Part shown: piece after piece, positions 17,841 to 28,003 of the stretch
Layout: each line of letters begins with the position of its first letter
How positions within the stretch are numbered: position 1 is the first letter of the stretch
Origin: Melghirimyces thermohalophilus
Lineage (GTDB): Bacteria > Bacillota > Bacilli > Thermoactinomycetales > DSM-45169
DNA: 64,000 nt
Direction: 5' to 3'
Assembly (NCBI RefSeq): GCF_900102685.1
Contig: NZ_FMZA01000002.1
Span: 1 to 64,000 of the forward strand
The notes under the pieces: generated by a model
Told to the model about the DNA's origin: nothing
The model's database searches: none
Seen by the model: only the letters and a program-made list of their open reading frames with translations
Position numbers and translations under genes: made by a program

Positions 17841-18419
17841 GTGATCATACCCTTTGCAACCCAGAATCAAGCAAAACTGACGGAAGCGAAACAGGTGCTT
17901 CAACCCTGGGGGATGGATGTGGAAGCTTTGTCCTTGGAACTGGTGGAGCCGGACTTTGGTACGATCGAAGCGGTTGCTCGGGATAAGTTGCGCCAGGTTC
18001 GGAAACGAGGCTATCGACGGGCTATGGTGGACGATGCGGGCATTTTTTTTAAAGCCTATGACCATTTCCCAGGGATTCTGACCAAGCGAATCTTTGAACG
18101 GCTCGGTTATAAAGGGGTGATGAAACTGCTGGCGGGGGAGAGCCGGGAAGCCTGGTTTGAGGGAGTCGTCGCTGTGTTGTGGGATGGTGAGACCGCTGTC
18201 TTCTCCGCGAAAACTCCCGGCCGGATCTTGGACGTAGCCCCTGCTCAGGTGCGTCCGGAACCCGGCTTTCCCTTTAACCCCATTTTTGTACCAGAAGGGG
18301 AGCACCGTACGATGGGGGAAATGTCAGCGGAAGAGAGGGAAACGTACTCCTATCGGGGAAAAGTGTTAAGGCAAGTCGCCGTTTGGCTCAACCGACAACA
18401 TCAGGCGGATGGAACGTAA
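17841..18419 (+). CDS. Ham1/RdgB-type non-canonical purine NTP pyrophosphatase
   Basis: A 192-residue house-cleaning enzyme family that hydrolyses dITP, ITP and XTP to the monophosphates. Visible family features are the N-terminal nucleotide-binding TQNQAKLTEA, the metal-binding VDDAGIFF, FPGILTK, and the C-terminal NPIFVPEG and SYRGK segments. Several usual residues differ (DDSGL reads DDAGI, and SHR near the end reads SYR), so it looks more like the archaeal-type or divergent branch than Bacillus YsnA. The GTG start follows GGAGGGAA. It precedes the his operon but a separate promoter lies between them. Confidence 0.78.
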   Translation: MIIPFATQNQAKLTEAKQVLQPWGMDVEALSLELVEPDFGTIEAVARDKLRQVRKRGYRRAMVDDAGIFFKAYDHFPGILTKRIFERLGYKGVMKLLAGESREAWFEGVVAVLWDGETAVFSAKTPGRILDVAPAQVRPEPGFPFNPIFVPEGEHRTMGEMSAEERETYSYRGKVLRQVAVWLNRQHQADGT

Positions 18420-18434
18420 GAATGGATTCTTTCA

Positions 18435-18463
18435 TTGACGGTGATCCCGGCCGGTGGTAAACT
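18435..18463 (+). promoter_or_regulatory. Promoter of the his operon
   Basis: TTGACG, 17-base spacer, TAAACT. The leader from about 18470 to hisZ has a GGGAGC...GGCTCCC hairpin (about 18517-18541) but no T-box sequence that I can see. Confidence 0.65.
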
Positions 18464-18582
18464 AATTAGAAATTGTCCCTTCCCTTTAATTCATTAGCAC
18501 ACTAAAGTAAAAGTTGAGGGAGCGTTGGAACACGGGCTCCCCTAACCGTGCTGACAAAACATCGTTCGGGAGTGGAGATAGG

Positions 18583-19770
18583 ATGGCGAAGCCGCGCGAA
18601 TTTGAAAAACCGACGGGTGTCCGCGACTTTCCTCCGGCGCTCGTTGCCAAAAAGAAATGGGTGGAACAGCGTGTGGGTGAGCGATTTCGCGCTTGGGGAT
18701 ACCGGGAGGTGATCACTCCCGCTCTAGAATATTTTGAGACGGTGGGCAAAGCGAGTGCGATCGAGGAGCATAAACTGTTTAAGCTGTTAGACTCCCAGGG
18801 TCGTACATTGGTGCTGCGGCCGGACCAGACCGCCCCTATCGCCCGTGTCGTTGCGACGATGATGAGGAAAGAAAGCTTGCCGCTGCGCCTTTGCTACCAC
18901 GGTAACGTCTTTCGCGCTCAGGAACGGGAAGCGGGTCGGAATGCCGAGCGATTCCAGTCCGGTGTGGAGTTGGTCGGGGATGATTCTCCTGAAGCGGATG
19001 CCGAGGTGGTGGCTCTGGCGGTGGAGGCCTTAACCGCATGCGGTGTGGAAAATATCCGGGTTTCCATCGGCCATATCGGTCTGTTAGACGCCCTATTGAA
19101 GGAATATTTACCGGATCCCGAAGTGGCCCGTCTGAAGGACAGCCTGGGACGCCGCAATCTGGTCGAGTTTCGGGAGCGGGTGCAGGCTCTGGAGCTGACG
19201 GAGTCGAATCGGGAGCGCCTCCTCTCTCTCTTGACCATCCGCGGCGGAAGGGAGGCTTTGGATCGGCTCGGCCGACATTCCCATACGGAGGCGGTGACGG
19301 CGGCGATCTTCCACCTGCAGGCGATGTGGGATGCGTTGCAGGATTGGGATGTGGCCGACGCCGTTGATCTGGACTTAACCCTGGTCGGCAGCCTGGAATA
19401 CTATACCGGAATGTACTTTGAAGGATACGGAGCGAAAGGCTCTTACCTCTTGTCCGGGGGGCGGTACGATCAGCTGCTGGAACAGTTTGACCGGCCCAGT
19501 CCTGCCCGGGGATTTGCCTTAAAGACAGATCAATTGCTGATGGCCAGTTCTGGTGGAGAAGACCGCCCTGAGCGGGTCGCCTTAGTCTATCCCCGGCGAT
19601 GGCGGCGTCAAGCTTGCCGGACAGCCTCTCAGATGCGTCGTGAGGGGAAGAATGTCGCCATGTTTGTCGCCGAAACAGGGGTTTATCCAGCGGAGGATGC
19701 GTTTGACCGGGTGGAGGAGGTGAGCGGGCATGACGAAAACCGATCAGCACCTGACGGTGGCGATGCCTAA
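18583..19770 (+). CDS. hisZ: ATP phosphoribosyltransferase regulatory subunit HisZ
   Basis: A 395-residue paralogue of histidyl-tRNA synthetase that lacks aminoacylation and is needed by the short form of HisG. It has the class II synthetase core (motif 2 [11 protein letters not shown], motif 3 region [13 protein letters not shown]) and the HisZ-like C-terminus. The start ATG at 18583 has GGAG 6 bases upstream; longer in-frame reading to 18514 lacks a site. The presence of HisZ matches the 217-residue HisG that follows, with which it overlaps by 41 bases. Confidence 0.93.
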   Translation: MAKPREFEKPTGVRDFPPALVAKKKWVEQRVGERFRAWGYREVITPALEYFETVGKASAIEEHKLFKLLDSQGRTLVLRPDQTAPIARVVATMMRKESLPLRLCYHGNVFRAQEREAGRNAERFQSGVELVGDDSPEADAEVVALAVEALTACGVENIRVSIGHIGLLDALLKEYLPDPEVARLKDSLGRRNLVEFRERVQALELTESNRERLLSLLTIRGGREALDRLGRHSHTEAVTAAIFHLQAMWDALQDWDVADAVDLDLTLVGSLEYYTGMYFEGYGAKGSYLLSGGRYDQLLEQFDRPSPARGFALKTDQLLMASSGGEDRPERVALVYPRRWRRQACRTASQMRREGKNVAMFVAETGVYPAEDAFDRVEEVSGHDENRSAPDGGDA

Positions 19771-20383
19771 GGGGCGAATCTTTACCGAGGCCCTTCACTT
19801 GCTGAAAGAAGCCGGTTTTGCTATGCCGGAAGAGATGGCCGAGAATTCCCGGAAATTGACGGTGGAAGTACCGGAAGAAGGGTTTACTTTTCTGATGGTG
19901 AAACCGGTGGATGTTCCCACCTATGTGGAACACGGCGTGGCCGATCTCGGCGTTGTCGGCAAAGATATCCTGATGGAGGAGAATCGGGATGTGTATGAGT
20001 TGCTGGATCTCAACATCAGTCCCTGTCGGGTTTGTGTTGCCGGGATGCCGGGCCGAGGGCCTTCCCTCAACCCCAAGGTGGCGACCAAGTACCCCCGGAT
20101 CGCGGACCGCTACTTCCGGGAACAAGGTCAGCAGGTGGAAGTGGTTCGGCTGAACGGTTCCGTGGAATTGGCCCCTTTGATCGGCCTCTCGGACCGGATT
20201 GTCGATATCGTGTCTACAGGACGCACGTTGCGGGAGAACGGGTTGGTGGAAATGGAGGAGATCGCTCATGTCACCTCCCGCTTGATCGCCAATCGAGCCA
20301 GTTACCGTCTAAAACGCACCCGCATCGACCAAATGCATCAACAATTGACCGTCGCAGTCCATGGGGAAGGAGTTTTCAAATGA
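19730..20383 (+). CDS. hisG: ATP phosphoribosyltransferase catalytic subunit, short form
   Basis: A 217-residue enzyme for the first step of histidine synthesis, joining ATP and PRPP. The [12 protein letters not shown] start, the [12 protein letters not shown] segment and the PRPP-binding [16 protein letters not shown] are clear. Its length shows the short type that lacks the regulatory C-terminal domain and uses HisZ. The ATG at 19730 with GGAGG upstream is preferred over ATG 19763 because family members carry about 10 residues before AMPKGR. It overlaps hisD by four bases. Confidence 0.95.
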   Translation: MTKTDQHLTVAMPKGRIFTEALHLLKEAGFAMPEEMAENSRKLTVEVPEEGFTFLMVKPVDVPTYVEHGVADLGVVGKDILMEENRDVYELLDLNISPCRVCVAGMPGRGPSLNPKVATKYPRIADRYFREQGQQVEVVRLNGSVELAPLIGLSDRIVDIVSTGRTLRENGLVEMEEIAHVTSRLIANRASYRLKRTRIDQMHQQLTVAVHGEGVFK

Positions 20384-21660
20384 TCTCCATTGTCAAGCCG
20401 GCACAGCTGTCCACTCGCCGCAAAACCGAAACGGGAACTCCTCGTCAGGAGATGGCGGTGCGGGAAATCCTATCCGCCGTTCGCGAACAGGGTGATGCTG
20501 CTTTACTCCGTTACACGCTCCAGTTTGACCAGGCTGCTCTCAAGGCCTTGGAAGTGTCTGAGGCAGAATTTGAGGAAGCGCACCAACAGGTGTCCGACAC
20601 CTTCATCGCCTCCCTGGAGAAGGCAGCGGAACGGATTCGCCGCTATCATCAGCGTCAGCAGCACTCCTCCTGGATAGAGACGGAGATGGACGGGACGGTG
20701 CTGGGTCAGTTGTACCGTCCCTTGGAGCGAGTGGGGATTTATGTTCCGGGAGGCCGTGCCGCCTATCCCTCCTCTGTGCTGATGAACGCGATCCCTGCGG
20801 CCGTGGCTGGCGTGGAAGAATTGGTGATGGTGACTCCCCCTTTGCCTGATGGCCGTGTTTACGCACCTACCTTGGTGGCAGCCCGAAAGGCGGGTGTGAC
20901 CCGTGTGCTAAAAGTGGGAGGCGCTCAGGCGGTGGCCGCTCTCGCCTACGGGACGGAGTCGGTCCCTGCTGTGGATAAGATCGTCGGGCCGGGGAACCTG
21001 TATGTGGCTTTGGCCAAGCGAATGGTGTACGGCCAGGTGGATATCGATATGGTTGCCGGGCCCAGTGAAATCGTGGTGGTGGCTGATCACAGCGCCGATC
21101 CCGCCCATGTGGCAGCCGATCTTCTTTCCCAGGCGGAGCACGATCCCATGGCTTCCTCCGTGTTGATCACCCCCTCTACCCCCTTGGCGGAGACGGTGGT
21201 GAAGGAGCTGGAGCGACAATGTGATCGTCTGGAGCGAAAAGAGATTGCCGCGGAATCGATTCGGGAGAATGGAGCGATCTGTCTCACGGAGAATCTGAAG
21301 CAAGCGGTAGACATCGCCAACCGGCTGGCGCCGGAACATTTGCAATTGATGGTGGAGGATCCCTGGAGCTGGGTGGGTCGGGTGAAACACGCCGGGGCCC
21401 TCTTCTTAGGCCCGCACAGCCCAGAGCCCGTGGGGGATTATGTGGCGGGACCCAGCCATGTGCTGCCCACCAACGGCACCGCCCGCTTTTTCTCTCCCCT
21501 TGGGGTGGACGATTTTATCAAGCGGACCAGCCTTATTTCCTACAGCCGGGAAGCGTTGGCGCGGGACGGAGAAACGGTCGTCAACTTGGCAGAGGCGGAA
21601 GGGTTGACCGCGCACGCGGAATCGATACGTGTCCGCCAGGAAAAGGAGGGAGAAGAATGA
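20380..21660 (+). CDS. hisD: Histidinol dehydrogenase
   Basis: A 426-residue zinc and NAD enzyme that makes the last two oxidations, histidinol to histidine. Visible motifs include [20 protein letters not shown], the NAD/histidinol region [42 protein letters not shown] and the C-terminal zinc region EHLQLM with [13 protein letters not shown]. The start ATG at 20380 overlaps the hisG stop (ATGA); the next gene also overlaps. Confidence 0.96.
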   Translation: MISIVKPAQLSTRRKTETGTPRQEMAVREILSAVREQGDAALLRYTLQFDQAALKALEVSEAEFEEAHQQVSDTFIASLEKAAERIRRYHQRQQHSSWIETEMDGTVLGQLYRPLERVGIYVPGGRAAYPSSVLMNAIPAAVAGVEELVMVTPPLPDGRVYAPTLVAARKAGVTRVLKVGGAQAVAALAYGTESVPAVDKIVGPGNLYVALAKRMVYGQVDIDMVAGPSEIVVVADHSADPAHVAADLLSQAEHDPMASSVLITPSTPLAETVVKELERQCDRLERKEIAAESIRENGAICLTENLKQAVDIANRLAPEHLQLMVEDPWSWVGRVKHAGALFLGPHSPEPVGDYVAGPSHVLPTNGTARFFSPLGVDDFIKRTSLISYSREALARDGETVVNLAEAEGLTAHAESIRVRQEKEGEE

Positions 21661-22247
21661 GTAAGCGAATGGCCCAAATCAGACGGGAGACCGGCGAGAC
21701 CCGGATCCAGGTGCAACTCGATCTGGATGGTTCGGGAAAGTCGGAGCTTCAGACGGGTGTTCCTTTCTTGGAACATATGTTGGACCTGTTTGCCAAACAC
21801 GGCTTATTTGATCTGAGAGTGGAGGCTGACGGCGATATCGAGGTCGACGATCATCACACGGTGGAAGATATCGCGATCTGTCTGGGACAAGCTTTGCGGG
21901 AAGCTCTTGGAGAAAAAATAGGGATACGCCGTTACGGTCAGGCTTGGGTGCCCATGGATGAGACCCTGGGACAAGTGGTGTTGGATCTGTCCAACCGCCC
22001 CCATTTGGAATTTCGCGCCCAGTTTCCCGCCCAGCGGGTGGGGCGTTTCGATACGGAACTGGTGCATGAATTTTTCTGGAAATTAGCCTTGGAAGCCCGG
22101 ATGAATCTGCACGTGATCCTGCATTACGGGCGAAACACCCATCATATGATCGAAGCCCTGTTTAAAGCCCTGGGACGGGCGCTGGATGAAGCCGTCCAGA
22201 GCGATTCCCGTGTTACCTCTGTTCCCTCTTCCAAGGGGGTGCTATAA
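21657..22247 (+). CDS. hisB: Imidazoleglycerol-phosphate dehydratase
   Basis: A 196-residue manganese enzyme. The paired His/Glu metal-binding repeats are evident: FLEHMLDLFAKHG and DDHHTVEDI in the first half, and HEFFWKLA and GRNTHHMIEALFKALGRAL in the second. It is the single-function dehydratase, without the histidinol phosphatase of enteric bacteria. It overlaps hisD by four bases. Confidence 0.96.
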   Translation: MSKRMAQIRRETGETRIQVQLDLDGSGKSELQTGVPFLEHMLDLFAKHGLFDLRVEADGDIEVDDHHTVEDIAICLGQALREALGEKIGIRRYGQAWVPMDETLGQVVLDLSNRPHLEFRAQFPAQRVGRFDTELVHEFFWKLALEARMNLHVILHYGRNTHHMIEALFKALGRALDEAVQSDSRVTSVPSSKGVL

Positions 22248-22248
22248 G

Positions 22249-22872
22249 ATGATCGCGATCATCGATTACGGGATGGGGAATCTCTACAGTGTCAGCCGCG
22301 CCCTGGAACGGATGGGCTATTCCTCCCAGATTACTTCGGATCCCGATGACATCCGTCGGGCCGATGGTGTCATCCTTCCCGGGGTTGGCGCCTTCAGGGA
22401 TGCGATGATCGAATTGCAACAGCTGGGATTAGTCGATGTGATCCGGGCGGTGGCCTGGGAAGAGAAGAAGCCATTATTGGGCATCTGCCTTGGGATGCAA
22501 CTGTTGTTTACCGGCAGTGAGGAACACGGTTACCATCAGGGACTCAACCTCTTGCCTGGCTATGCAGTCCGATTGGAGGGGGATTTCAACGTTCCCCACA
22601 TGGGCTGGAATGAGCTTCGTTTTCGCGGCCCCCACCCATTGTTGAAAGGCGTGGAGGAGGGGTACGCTTATTTTGTCCACTCCTACCATGTCCGAGCCGA
22701 CAATCCTGAGGACGTGGTGGCGGTGACCGATTACCATGGGACGGTGACGGCCATCGTCGGACGAAACCACGTGTTCGGGATGCAGTTTCATCCGGAAAAA
22801 AGCGGGGAAACGGGCCGCAAATTGCTGGAGCGATTTGCAGCTCTCTGTCAGGAAAGGGTGAGTAAGCCGTGA
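22249..22872 (+). CDS. hisH: Imidazole glycerol phosphate synthase, glutaminase subunit
   Basis: A 207-residue class I glutamine amidotransferase that supplies ammonia to HisF. It has IDYGMGNLYSVSRAL at the N-terminus, the catalytic cysteine in LLGICLGMQLLF and the His-x-Glu pair in GMQFHPEKSG. The start ATG at 22249 is one base after the hisB stop. Confidence 0.95.
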   Translation: MIAIIDYGMGNLYSVSRALERMGYSSQITSDPDDIRRADGVILPGVGAFRDAMIELQQLGLVDVIRAVAWEEKKPLLGICLGMQLLFTGSEEHGYHQGLNLLPGYAVRLEGDFNVPHMGWNELRFRGPHPLLKGVEEGYAYFVHSYHVRADNPEDVVAVTDYHGTVTAIVGRNHVFGMQFHPEKSGETGRKLLERFAALCQERVSKP

Positions 22873-23612
22873 CCTTTACGATTTATCCGGCTATTGATCT
22901 CTTAGGTGGCCGCTGTGTCCGTCTGTTCCAAGGAAACTACGATATGGAAACAGTGTATGACGAGGATCCAGCCTCCGTAGCCCGCCGTTGGGAGAGCCTG
23001 GGAGCCCGTTGGCTCCACGTGGTCGATCTCGATGCCGCCAAGAGCGGCGAACCGGTCAATCTCTCCGTGATTCGCGATATCGTCCGTAAGGTCCACGTTC
23101 CCGTGCAAGTAGGAGGCGGGGTGCGGGACAGAAAGCGGTTGGAGACACTTCTCGAAGCAGGTGTTTCTCGCGTGGTGATCGGCTCAGCCGCCATCGACGA
23201 CCCTGAGTTTGTAAAAAGCGCCCTCGGCCAGGCGGGGGATCGGGTGGCTCTCGGTCTGGATGCCCGGGATGGACGCGTCGCCACTCATGGCTGGTTAGAA
23301 GTCTCCAAAGTGCTGGCGGAGGATCTGGGGAAAGAGATGGCCGCTCTCGGGGCGGAAACCTTCATCTTCACCGACATTTCCCGTGACGGAACCCTGACAG
23401 GACCCAATATTCCCGCCGTCCGTTCCCTGGCTCTGGCTACGGGGAAACAGGTGATCGCCTCCGGCGGGGTGAAAAACACACATAACCTGGTGGAGCTCTC
23501 CCGGCACCGGGAGGAAGGGGTTAGTGGGGCCATCGTCGGCAAAGCGCTCTACACCGGGGACATCGACTTGAATCAGGCCTTGAAGGCCATCGAGGAGGAG
23601 GGAGCGAAATGA
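22869..23612 (+). CDS. hisA: ProFAR isomerase
   Basis: A 247-residue (beta/alpha)8 isomerase with the two phosphate-binding motifs VGGGVR and IASGGVKN and catalytic aspartates in [12 protein letters not shown] and [17 protein letters not shown] start overlaps the hisH stop (GTGA). Confidence 0.95.
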   Translation: MTFTIYPAIDLLGGRCVRLFQGNYDMETVYDEDPASVARRWESLGARWLHVVDLDAAKSGEPVNLSVIRDIVRKVHVPVQVGGGVRDRKRLETLLEAGVSRVVIGSAAIDDPEFVKSALGQAGDRVALGLDARDGRVATHGWLEVSKVLAEDLGKEMAALGAETFIFTDISRDGTLTGPNIPAVRSLALATGKQVIASGGVKNTHNLVELSRHREEGVSGAIVGKALYTGDIDLNQALKAIEEEGAK

Positions 23613-24367
23613 TCACCAAACGGATCATCCCCTGTCTCGATGTGAAGGATGGACGCGTGGTAAAGGGCGTCTCCTTTGTCAATTTGCGGGATGCCGGCGA
23701 CCCGGTGGAGTTGGCCTCCCTTTATGATCGGACCGGAGCGGACGAACTGGTCTTTCTGGACATCTCCGCCTCCCATGAAGGACGGAAAACGATGGTGGAG
23801 GTGGTTCGCCAGGCGGCGGGCACCCTCACCATCCCCTTCACCGTTGGCGGTGGAATCAGCTCCACAGACGATATGTTCCGCATTTTACGGGCCGGGGCTG
23901 ACAAGGTGTCCATCAACACAGCGGCGATACAGCGGCCGGAGTTGATCGAAGAGGGAGCCCGTCGCTTTGGCACTCAGTGTATCGTGGTCGCTATCGATGC
24001 CCGCTATGATGAAGAGGAAAAAGATTGGTGGGTGTACACCCACGGAGGCCGCAACCGAACCGACCTGAAAGCGGTGGAATGGGCCCAGGAAGCGGCGGCA
24101 CGGGGAGCCGGGGAGATTCTGCTCACCAGCATGGATCAGGATGGACAGAAGAACGGCTATGATTTGTCATTGACCGGTGCCGTCTCCGCAGCGGTTCGCG
24201 TTCCGGTGATCGCATCAGGTGGAGCCGGGACCTTAGACCACTTCTATGACGTCTTTACCCGCACTCAAGCAGAGGCCGCTTTGGCTGCGTCTATCTTTCA
24301 CTATCGGGAGGTTCCCTTGGAAGACGTGAAATCCTATCTGAAAGAAAAGGGGGTGCATGTCCGGTGA
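23609..24367 (+). CDS. hisF: Imidazole glycerol phosphate synthase, cyclase subunit
   Basis: A 252-residue barrel enzyme that partners HisH. Motifs are [26 protein letters not shown], the catalytic VVAIDARYD and [15 protein letters not shown], and [13 protein letters not shown]. It overlaps both neighbours by four bases. Confidence 0.96.
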   Translation: MITKRIIPCLDVKDGRVVKGVSFVNLRDAGDPVELASLYDRTGADELVFLDISASHEGRKTMVEVVRQAAGTLTIPFTVGGGISSTDDMFRILRAGADKVSINTAAIQRPELIEEGARRFGTQCIVVAIDARYDEEEKDWWVYTHGGRNRTDLKAVEWAQEAAARGAGEILLTSMDQDGQKNGYDLSLTGAVSAAVRVPVIASGGAGTLDHFYDVFTRTQAEAALAASIFHYREVPLEDVKSYLKEKGVHVR

Positions 24368-24999
24368 ATGTGGAATTTGATGCAGCCCAGCTTCGTTTTG
24401 ACGCAGATGGACTGATTCCGGCTGTCGTTCAGGATGCGGTCAGCCAGGAAGTGCTGACTGTCGCGTACATGAATGAGGAATCCCTCAAAAAGACACTGGA
24501 AACTGGGGAAACCTGGTTTTGGAGCCGCTCTCGTCAGGAGTTGTGGCACAAGGGGGCGACTTCCGGCAACACGCAGCAGGTGGTAGAGATCCGAAGCGAT
24601 TGTGACCAAGATGCGCTGTTGGTGCGGGTTCATCCCCAGGGACCAGCTTGCCATACCGGTGACTCCTCCTGTTTTGGGCAAGTGGCGGTTGCCGGATCCG
24701 ATCGGTATGCGATCCTAAACACTCTGGAGCGGGTGATTGCGGAACGGGAGGCCCATCGGCCGGAAAACTCCTATACCACGTATCTTTTCGAAGAAGGTGT
24801 GGACAAGATTCTGAAAAAGGTGGGAGAAGAAGCGGGGGAAGTGATCATCGCCGCCAAAAATCGCTCCCACGAGGAGCTGTCCTGGGAAGCGGCCGATCTG
24901 ATCTTCCATCTGCTCGTCCTCCTGCGGGAACAACAACTTCCCCTGGACCGGGTATTATACGAGTTGGAACAGCGACACGGGAACAAGGGCGCTGAGTAA
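24364..24999 (+). CDS. hisIE: Fused phosphoribosyl-AMP cyclohydrolase / phosphoribosyl-ATP pyrophosphatase
   Basis: A 211-residue bifunctional protein for steps 2 and 3. The N-terminal HisI part (to about 115) shows [34 protein letters not shown], and the zinc cysteines in [11 protein letters not shown]. The C-terminal HisE part has the [16 protein letters not shown] pyrophosphatase motif. GTG start overlaps the hisF stop. It ends the operon; no convincing terminator hairpin follows, only a T run at about 25012-25019. Confidence 0.95.
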   Translation: MNVEFDAAQLRFDADGLIPAVVQDAVSQEVLTVAYMNEESLKKTLETGETWFWSRSRQELWHKGATSGNTQQVVEIRSDCDQDALLVRVHPQGPACHTGDSSCFGQVAVAGSDRYAILNTLERVIAEREAHRPENSYTTYLFEEGVDKILKKVGEEAGEVIIAAKNRSHEELSWEAADLIFHLLVLLREQQLPLDRVLYELEQRHGNKGAE

Positions 25000-25175
25000 A
25001 CTTGGTGCCGGGTTTTTTTAAGCAAGGGTTCCTTCCCCTTCACGGTGACATGGAGCCAAGCGCCTCCTATGATTTCATGCCATCTTTTCCCCCATGCCCG
25101 GCCGGTTTTTTTGTCATACGGGGGCAGGAAAACCTTGCTCTTTCCCCGCCGTTATGATATATGAAAAGAACCAGT

Positions 25176-25189
25176 TGCAAGCGCTTTCT
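25176..25189 (+). promoter_or_regulatory. Possible CcpA (cre-like) site
   Basis: TGCAAGCGCTTTCT differs at two positions from the cre consensus TGWAANCGNTNWCA. It lies upstream of a dead gene, so if it was functional it may no longer matter. Confidence 0.25.
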
Positions 25190-25282
25190 TAATAAGGTTG
25201 ACGTCGATCCTTCCCCTTCCGTACAATAAAGGAAATCAGAGGAATACCCATTTGGAAAACAGGTGCATCCGGGAGGGATCTC

Positions 25283-26148
25283 ATGAATTCCAGGGGGCGA
25301 TGGCTACTACCGGTACGTCCAACCCTGCTCTGGTGGAAAAGACGGCGAATTTTCCGGGCTAAAAGTCAGGTGGATTTGCATCGCTGTCAAAGCGGCGAGA
25401 TCGCGCGTGCACTGCGAGGAGAGCGTTCGCAATGCCGCCCCGATCTGGTGCAGTCTCTATCTTATCCGGTCAACCATTGTTGATGGTGGATGGGGCCCAC
25501 AGGGTTTCCGCCCCTAGGGTCGATGCGGTCATCCCACCCTCCGGTTATGCCCGTCGGGAAAAGGGATAATCCGCGAGAACCGATATCCGCCAAGGTGGTG
25601 GCTGATTTCCTACATACAGTCGGGGTGAACGGGATGATCACTCTGGACCTACAAGCCCCCGCCAACGAAGTAGTCGACCATTTGACCGCCTTGCATCGAA
25701 TGACCGAATATCTGAAGGCGAAAAATTGAAAACCCTGTGGTGGTATCCTCCGATACCGGCTGGAAAAGCTGACCACCTACCCGGACGCCCCCCTTCGCGT
25801 CATGATGAAACAATGGGTCCAAATATAACGAGGCCACCACCACACATATCATCGGGGAGGTCCAGGCCACCCCGATCAAACCGAGGACATGATCGATGCC
25901 GGCGGAACCATTGTGAGCGTGGTTGAAGGCTTGCGAGAAAAGGGGGCCAGCCCTGGGACGATTTGTGCCACCTCCCGGAGATGCTTAGCTGCGGCGGGAT
26001 CATCCGGGAATCTGAGAAGCGGTGATGACCGATTGGATTCCAATCCGGATGGAGTCTCTTCCCAGATCCTTTTCGGATCTTTTCGGTGGCCACGCTATTG
26101 CCCAAAGCGGTTTAGCGGATCGAAGGGGTCATTCTATCCGCACACCCT
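25283..26148 (+). pseudogene. prs: Ribose-phosphate pyrophosphokinase (PRPP synthetase) pseudogene
   Basis: This 1.2-kb gap after the his operon holds a decayed PRPP synthetase gene. Fragments in three frames line up with the family in order: GTSNPALVEKTANF, QVDLHRCQSGEI, HCEESVRNA, DLVQSLSYPVNH, LMVDGAHRVSA, KRDNPREPISAKVVADFLHT, MITLDL, VDHLTALHRMTEYLKAKN, MIDAGGTIVSVVEGLREKGA and finally VATLLPKAV plus RIEG. The family is normally about 310 residues. At least five frameshifts, in-frame stops and a small deletion after LDLQA rule out function. The wording is of a divergent paralogue, so an intact housekeeping prs is expected elsewhere. PRPP is the substrate of HisG, so its place beside the his operon may not be chance. 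Confidence 0.85.
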
Positions 26149-26182
26149 TTCGGATGGGATGTCATCCTTTCCCGAATTATGG

Positions 26183-26188
26183 TATACT
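26183..26188 (+). promoter_or_regulatory. Extended -10 box before the TPR gene
   Basis: ATGGTATACT gives TGG plus TATACT. Transcription would begin near 26195, which excludes the in-frame ATG at 26179 and supports ATG 26245 as start. Confidence 0.5.
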
Positions 26189-26244
26189 CTTTTCTCGATG
26201 TGAATTCGATCACCTCAATACCCTATTGTTGGGTGGGGAATGCG

Positions 26245-27990
26245 ATGAAAAAGCAACATGCCGACTTGAATAAGGAGTCGAATAGACATAAAGTTGTTCG
26301 TTTACGATTGGATGCCAGCTTTTTTTTCGAGCGGGCGGTCCGCTCCTTGGATCGCCATCGTTACGATAAAGCGTTGAAGTACTTTCGGCTGGCGGTGGAA
26401 AAAGAACCGGGCAACCCGGTCAACCAGTGCAATCTGGCTGGCATATTGTCGGAAATGGGCCGGTTTGAGGAATCCAATCAAGTGTTGCAGTCAATCCTAT
26501 CGGAAGTGGATACGGAACTTCACGAATGCTGGTTCTATATGGCCAATAACGCGGCCAATATGGAAGACTTCGAACAGGCCGAAGACTATTTAATCCAATA
26601 TCTGGAGAGAGATCCCGAAGGAGAGTTTGCTTCCGAGGCTGCCGAGATGCTGGATATGCTCGCATTTGAGTTGGGACGGCAAACGCGGCGGCCGGAAGTG
26701 AAACCGAAACAGGACTGGCAGCAAAAACACGAGAATGCCAGACAACATCTGGAGGCGGGGCAGTTTTTGCAAGCGATGGAAATCCTGGAGGAATTGGTGG
26801 CCGAACACCCTGATTTCCATGCAGCAAAAAACAATCTCGCCTTGGCTCACTATTATACCGGGAATGTAGACCAAGCGATGGAGATCGTCCATTCTGTTTT
26901 GGAGGGCGACCCCAATAACCTTCATGCCCTCTGCAACCTGACGGTCTTTCTTCAGCACAGGGGCGAACGGGAGCACCGGGATCAACTGGTCAGCATCCTG
27001 AAAAAGTGGGTTCCTTTCCACCCTGAGCATATGTATAAACTGGCCACCACCTTGGGGATTTTGGGAGAACACCAGACGGCGCTGGCTCTCTTTCGTCAGC
27101 TGCTGAAACGGGAGGAGCGGCCGGAAGCAAGTCTCTATCATTACGCCGCGGTCGCAGCTTTCAATACCAAGCGCTTTAAACAAGCGCGCAGTTACTGGCG
27201 CATCGCCAGGGAGGCGGATCCAGAATCGGAAATCCCCAGTTTTTATCTCAACCATATAGAAGAATGGGCGGGAATGCCTCCGGAACAGGTGCCGACAATT
27301 AGTTATCACTATCAACTGCCCTTCGAAGAACAACTGATTCAGCTGGACCGGCAACAACAGACGATCCCAGAGCAGGTTCGGGAAAACCCCTTAATCCGTT
27401 CCTCTTTCTTTTGGGCGCTCAACCATGGTGATAAAGAGACCAAGCTCCAAGTGTTGCAGGTGTTTGAGTGGATCGCCGACCGCGAGGTGGAACAGGTGCT
27501 TCGCAAATTCCTGTTGCGTCGGGATGAGGATGACGAGCTGAAACGAGTCGCCCTGTATGTACTGCGCCAGATGGGGACGACGGAACCCTGCCAGGTGGTT
27601 CTCGGCGACCGGGAGGTGACGATCCACCCGCGGGATTTGACGGGAGAGCTTCCGGAATGGCTCAAAAAATGGGAAAAAGTGCTGGAGTGTTGTCTGGATC
27701 GAATGAAGGGGCGTTACGATATCTGTCAGTTGAATGACGCTCAGATCATCTGGGCTGAGTTTCTCCGGCAAAATCACGTTAATCTGCCGGGAATTCGTAA
27801 AGTGGAAGGGTGGGCGGCTGCATTAGAATACCTTGTCGCCCGTCTCCACGGGATCAGCCTGACCCAAGAAAATGTTGCCCGCAGACACGATGTTTCTTCT
27901 TCGACGGTGGGACGACATGTACGGGTTCTGGAAAAAATCTGCCGTGTACAGAGAAACGAATCCCCATTCTCTTGGCGTTCCCAATCATGA
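26245..27990 (+). CDS. Tetratricopeptide-repeat protein with C-terminal helix-turn-helix
   Basis: A 581-residue soluble protein. TPR-like units run from about residue 25 to 330 (for example RYDKALKYFRLAVEKEPGNP, QFLQAMEILEELVAEHPDFH, GNVDQAMEIVHSVLEGDPNN). Residues about 375-460 look HEAT-like, with paired helices around VLQVFEWIADREVEQVLRKF. The last 45 residues contain a helix-turn-helix, LTQENVARRHDVSSSTVGRH, followed by VRVLEKI. The layout suggests a protein-scaffold regulator that may bind nucleic acid; I do not recognise a characterised relative. It is followed 13 bases later by a thioredoxin-like gene, probably in the same transcript. Confidence 0.8.
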   Translation: MKKQHADLNKESNRHKVVRLRLDASFFFERAVRSLDRHRYDKALKYFRLAVEKEPGNPVNQCNLAGILSEMGRFEESNQVLQSILSEVDTELHECWFYMANNAANMEDFEQAEDYLIQYLERDPEGEFASEAAEMLDMLAFELGRQTRRPEVKPKQDWQQKHENARQHLEAGQFLQAMEILEELVAEHPDFHAAKNNLALAHYYTGNVDQAMEIVHSVLEGDPNNLHALCNLTVFLQHRGEREHRDQLVSILKKWVPFHPEHMYKLATTLGILGEHQTALALFRQLLKREERPEASLYHYAAVAAFNTKRFKQARSYWRIAREADPESEIPSFYLNHIEEWAGMPPEQVPTISYHYQLPFEEQLIQLDRQQQTIPEQVRENPLIRSSFFWALNHGDKETKLQVLQVFEWIADREVEQVLRKFLLRRDEDDELKRVALYVLRQMGTTEPCQVVLGDREVTIHPRDLTGELPEWLKKWEKVLECCLDRMKGRYDICQLNDAQIIWAEFLRQNHVNLPGIRKVEGWAAALEYLVARLHGISLTQENVARRHDVSSSTVGRHVRVLEKICRVQRNESPFSWRSQS

Positions 27991-28003
27991 GGGGGAAGTT
28001 ATT

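Noticed and set aside
18464-18582. T-box or his-specific leader upstream of hisZ
   Set aside because: Only a short GGGAGC/GCTCCC hairpin is visible; the conserved T-box word TGGNACCGCG is absent.
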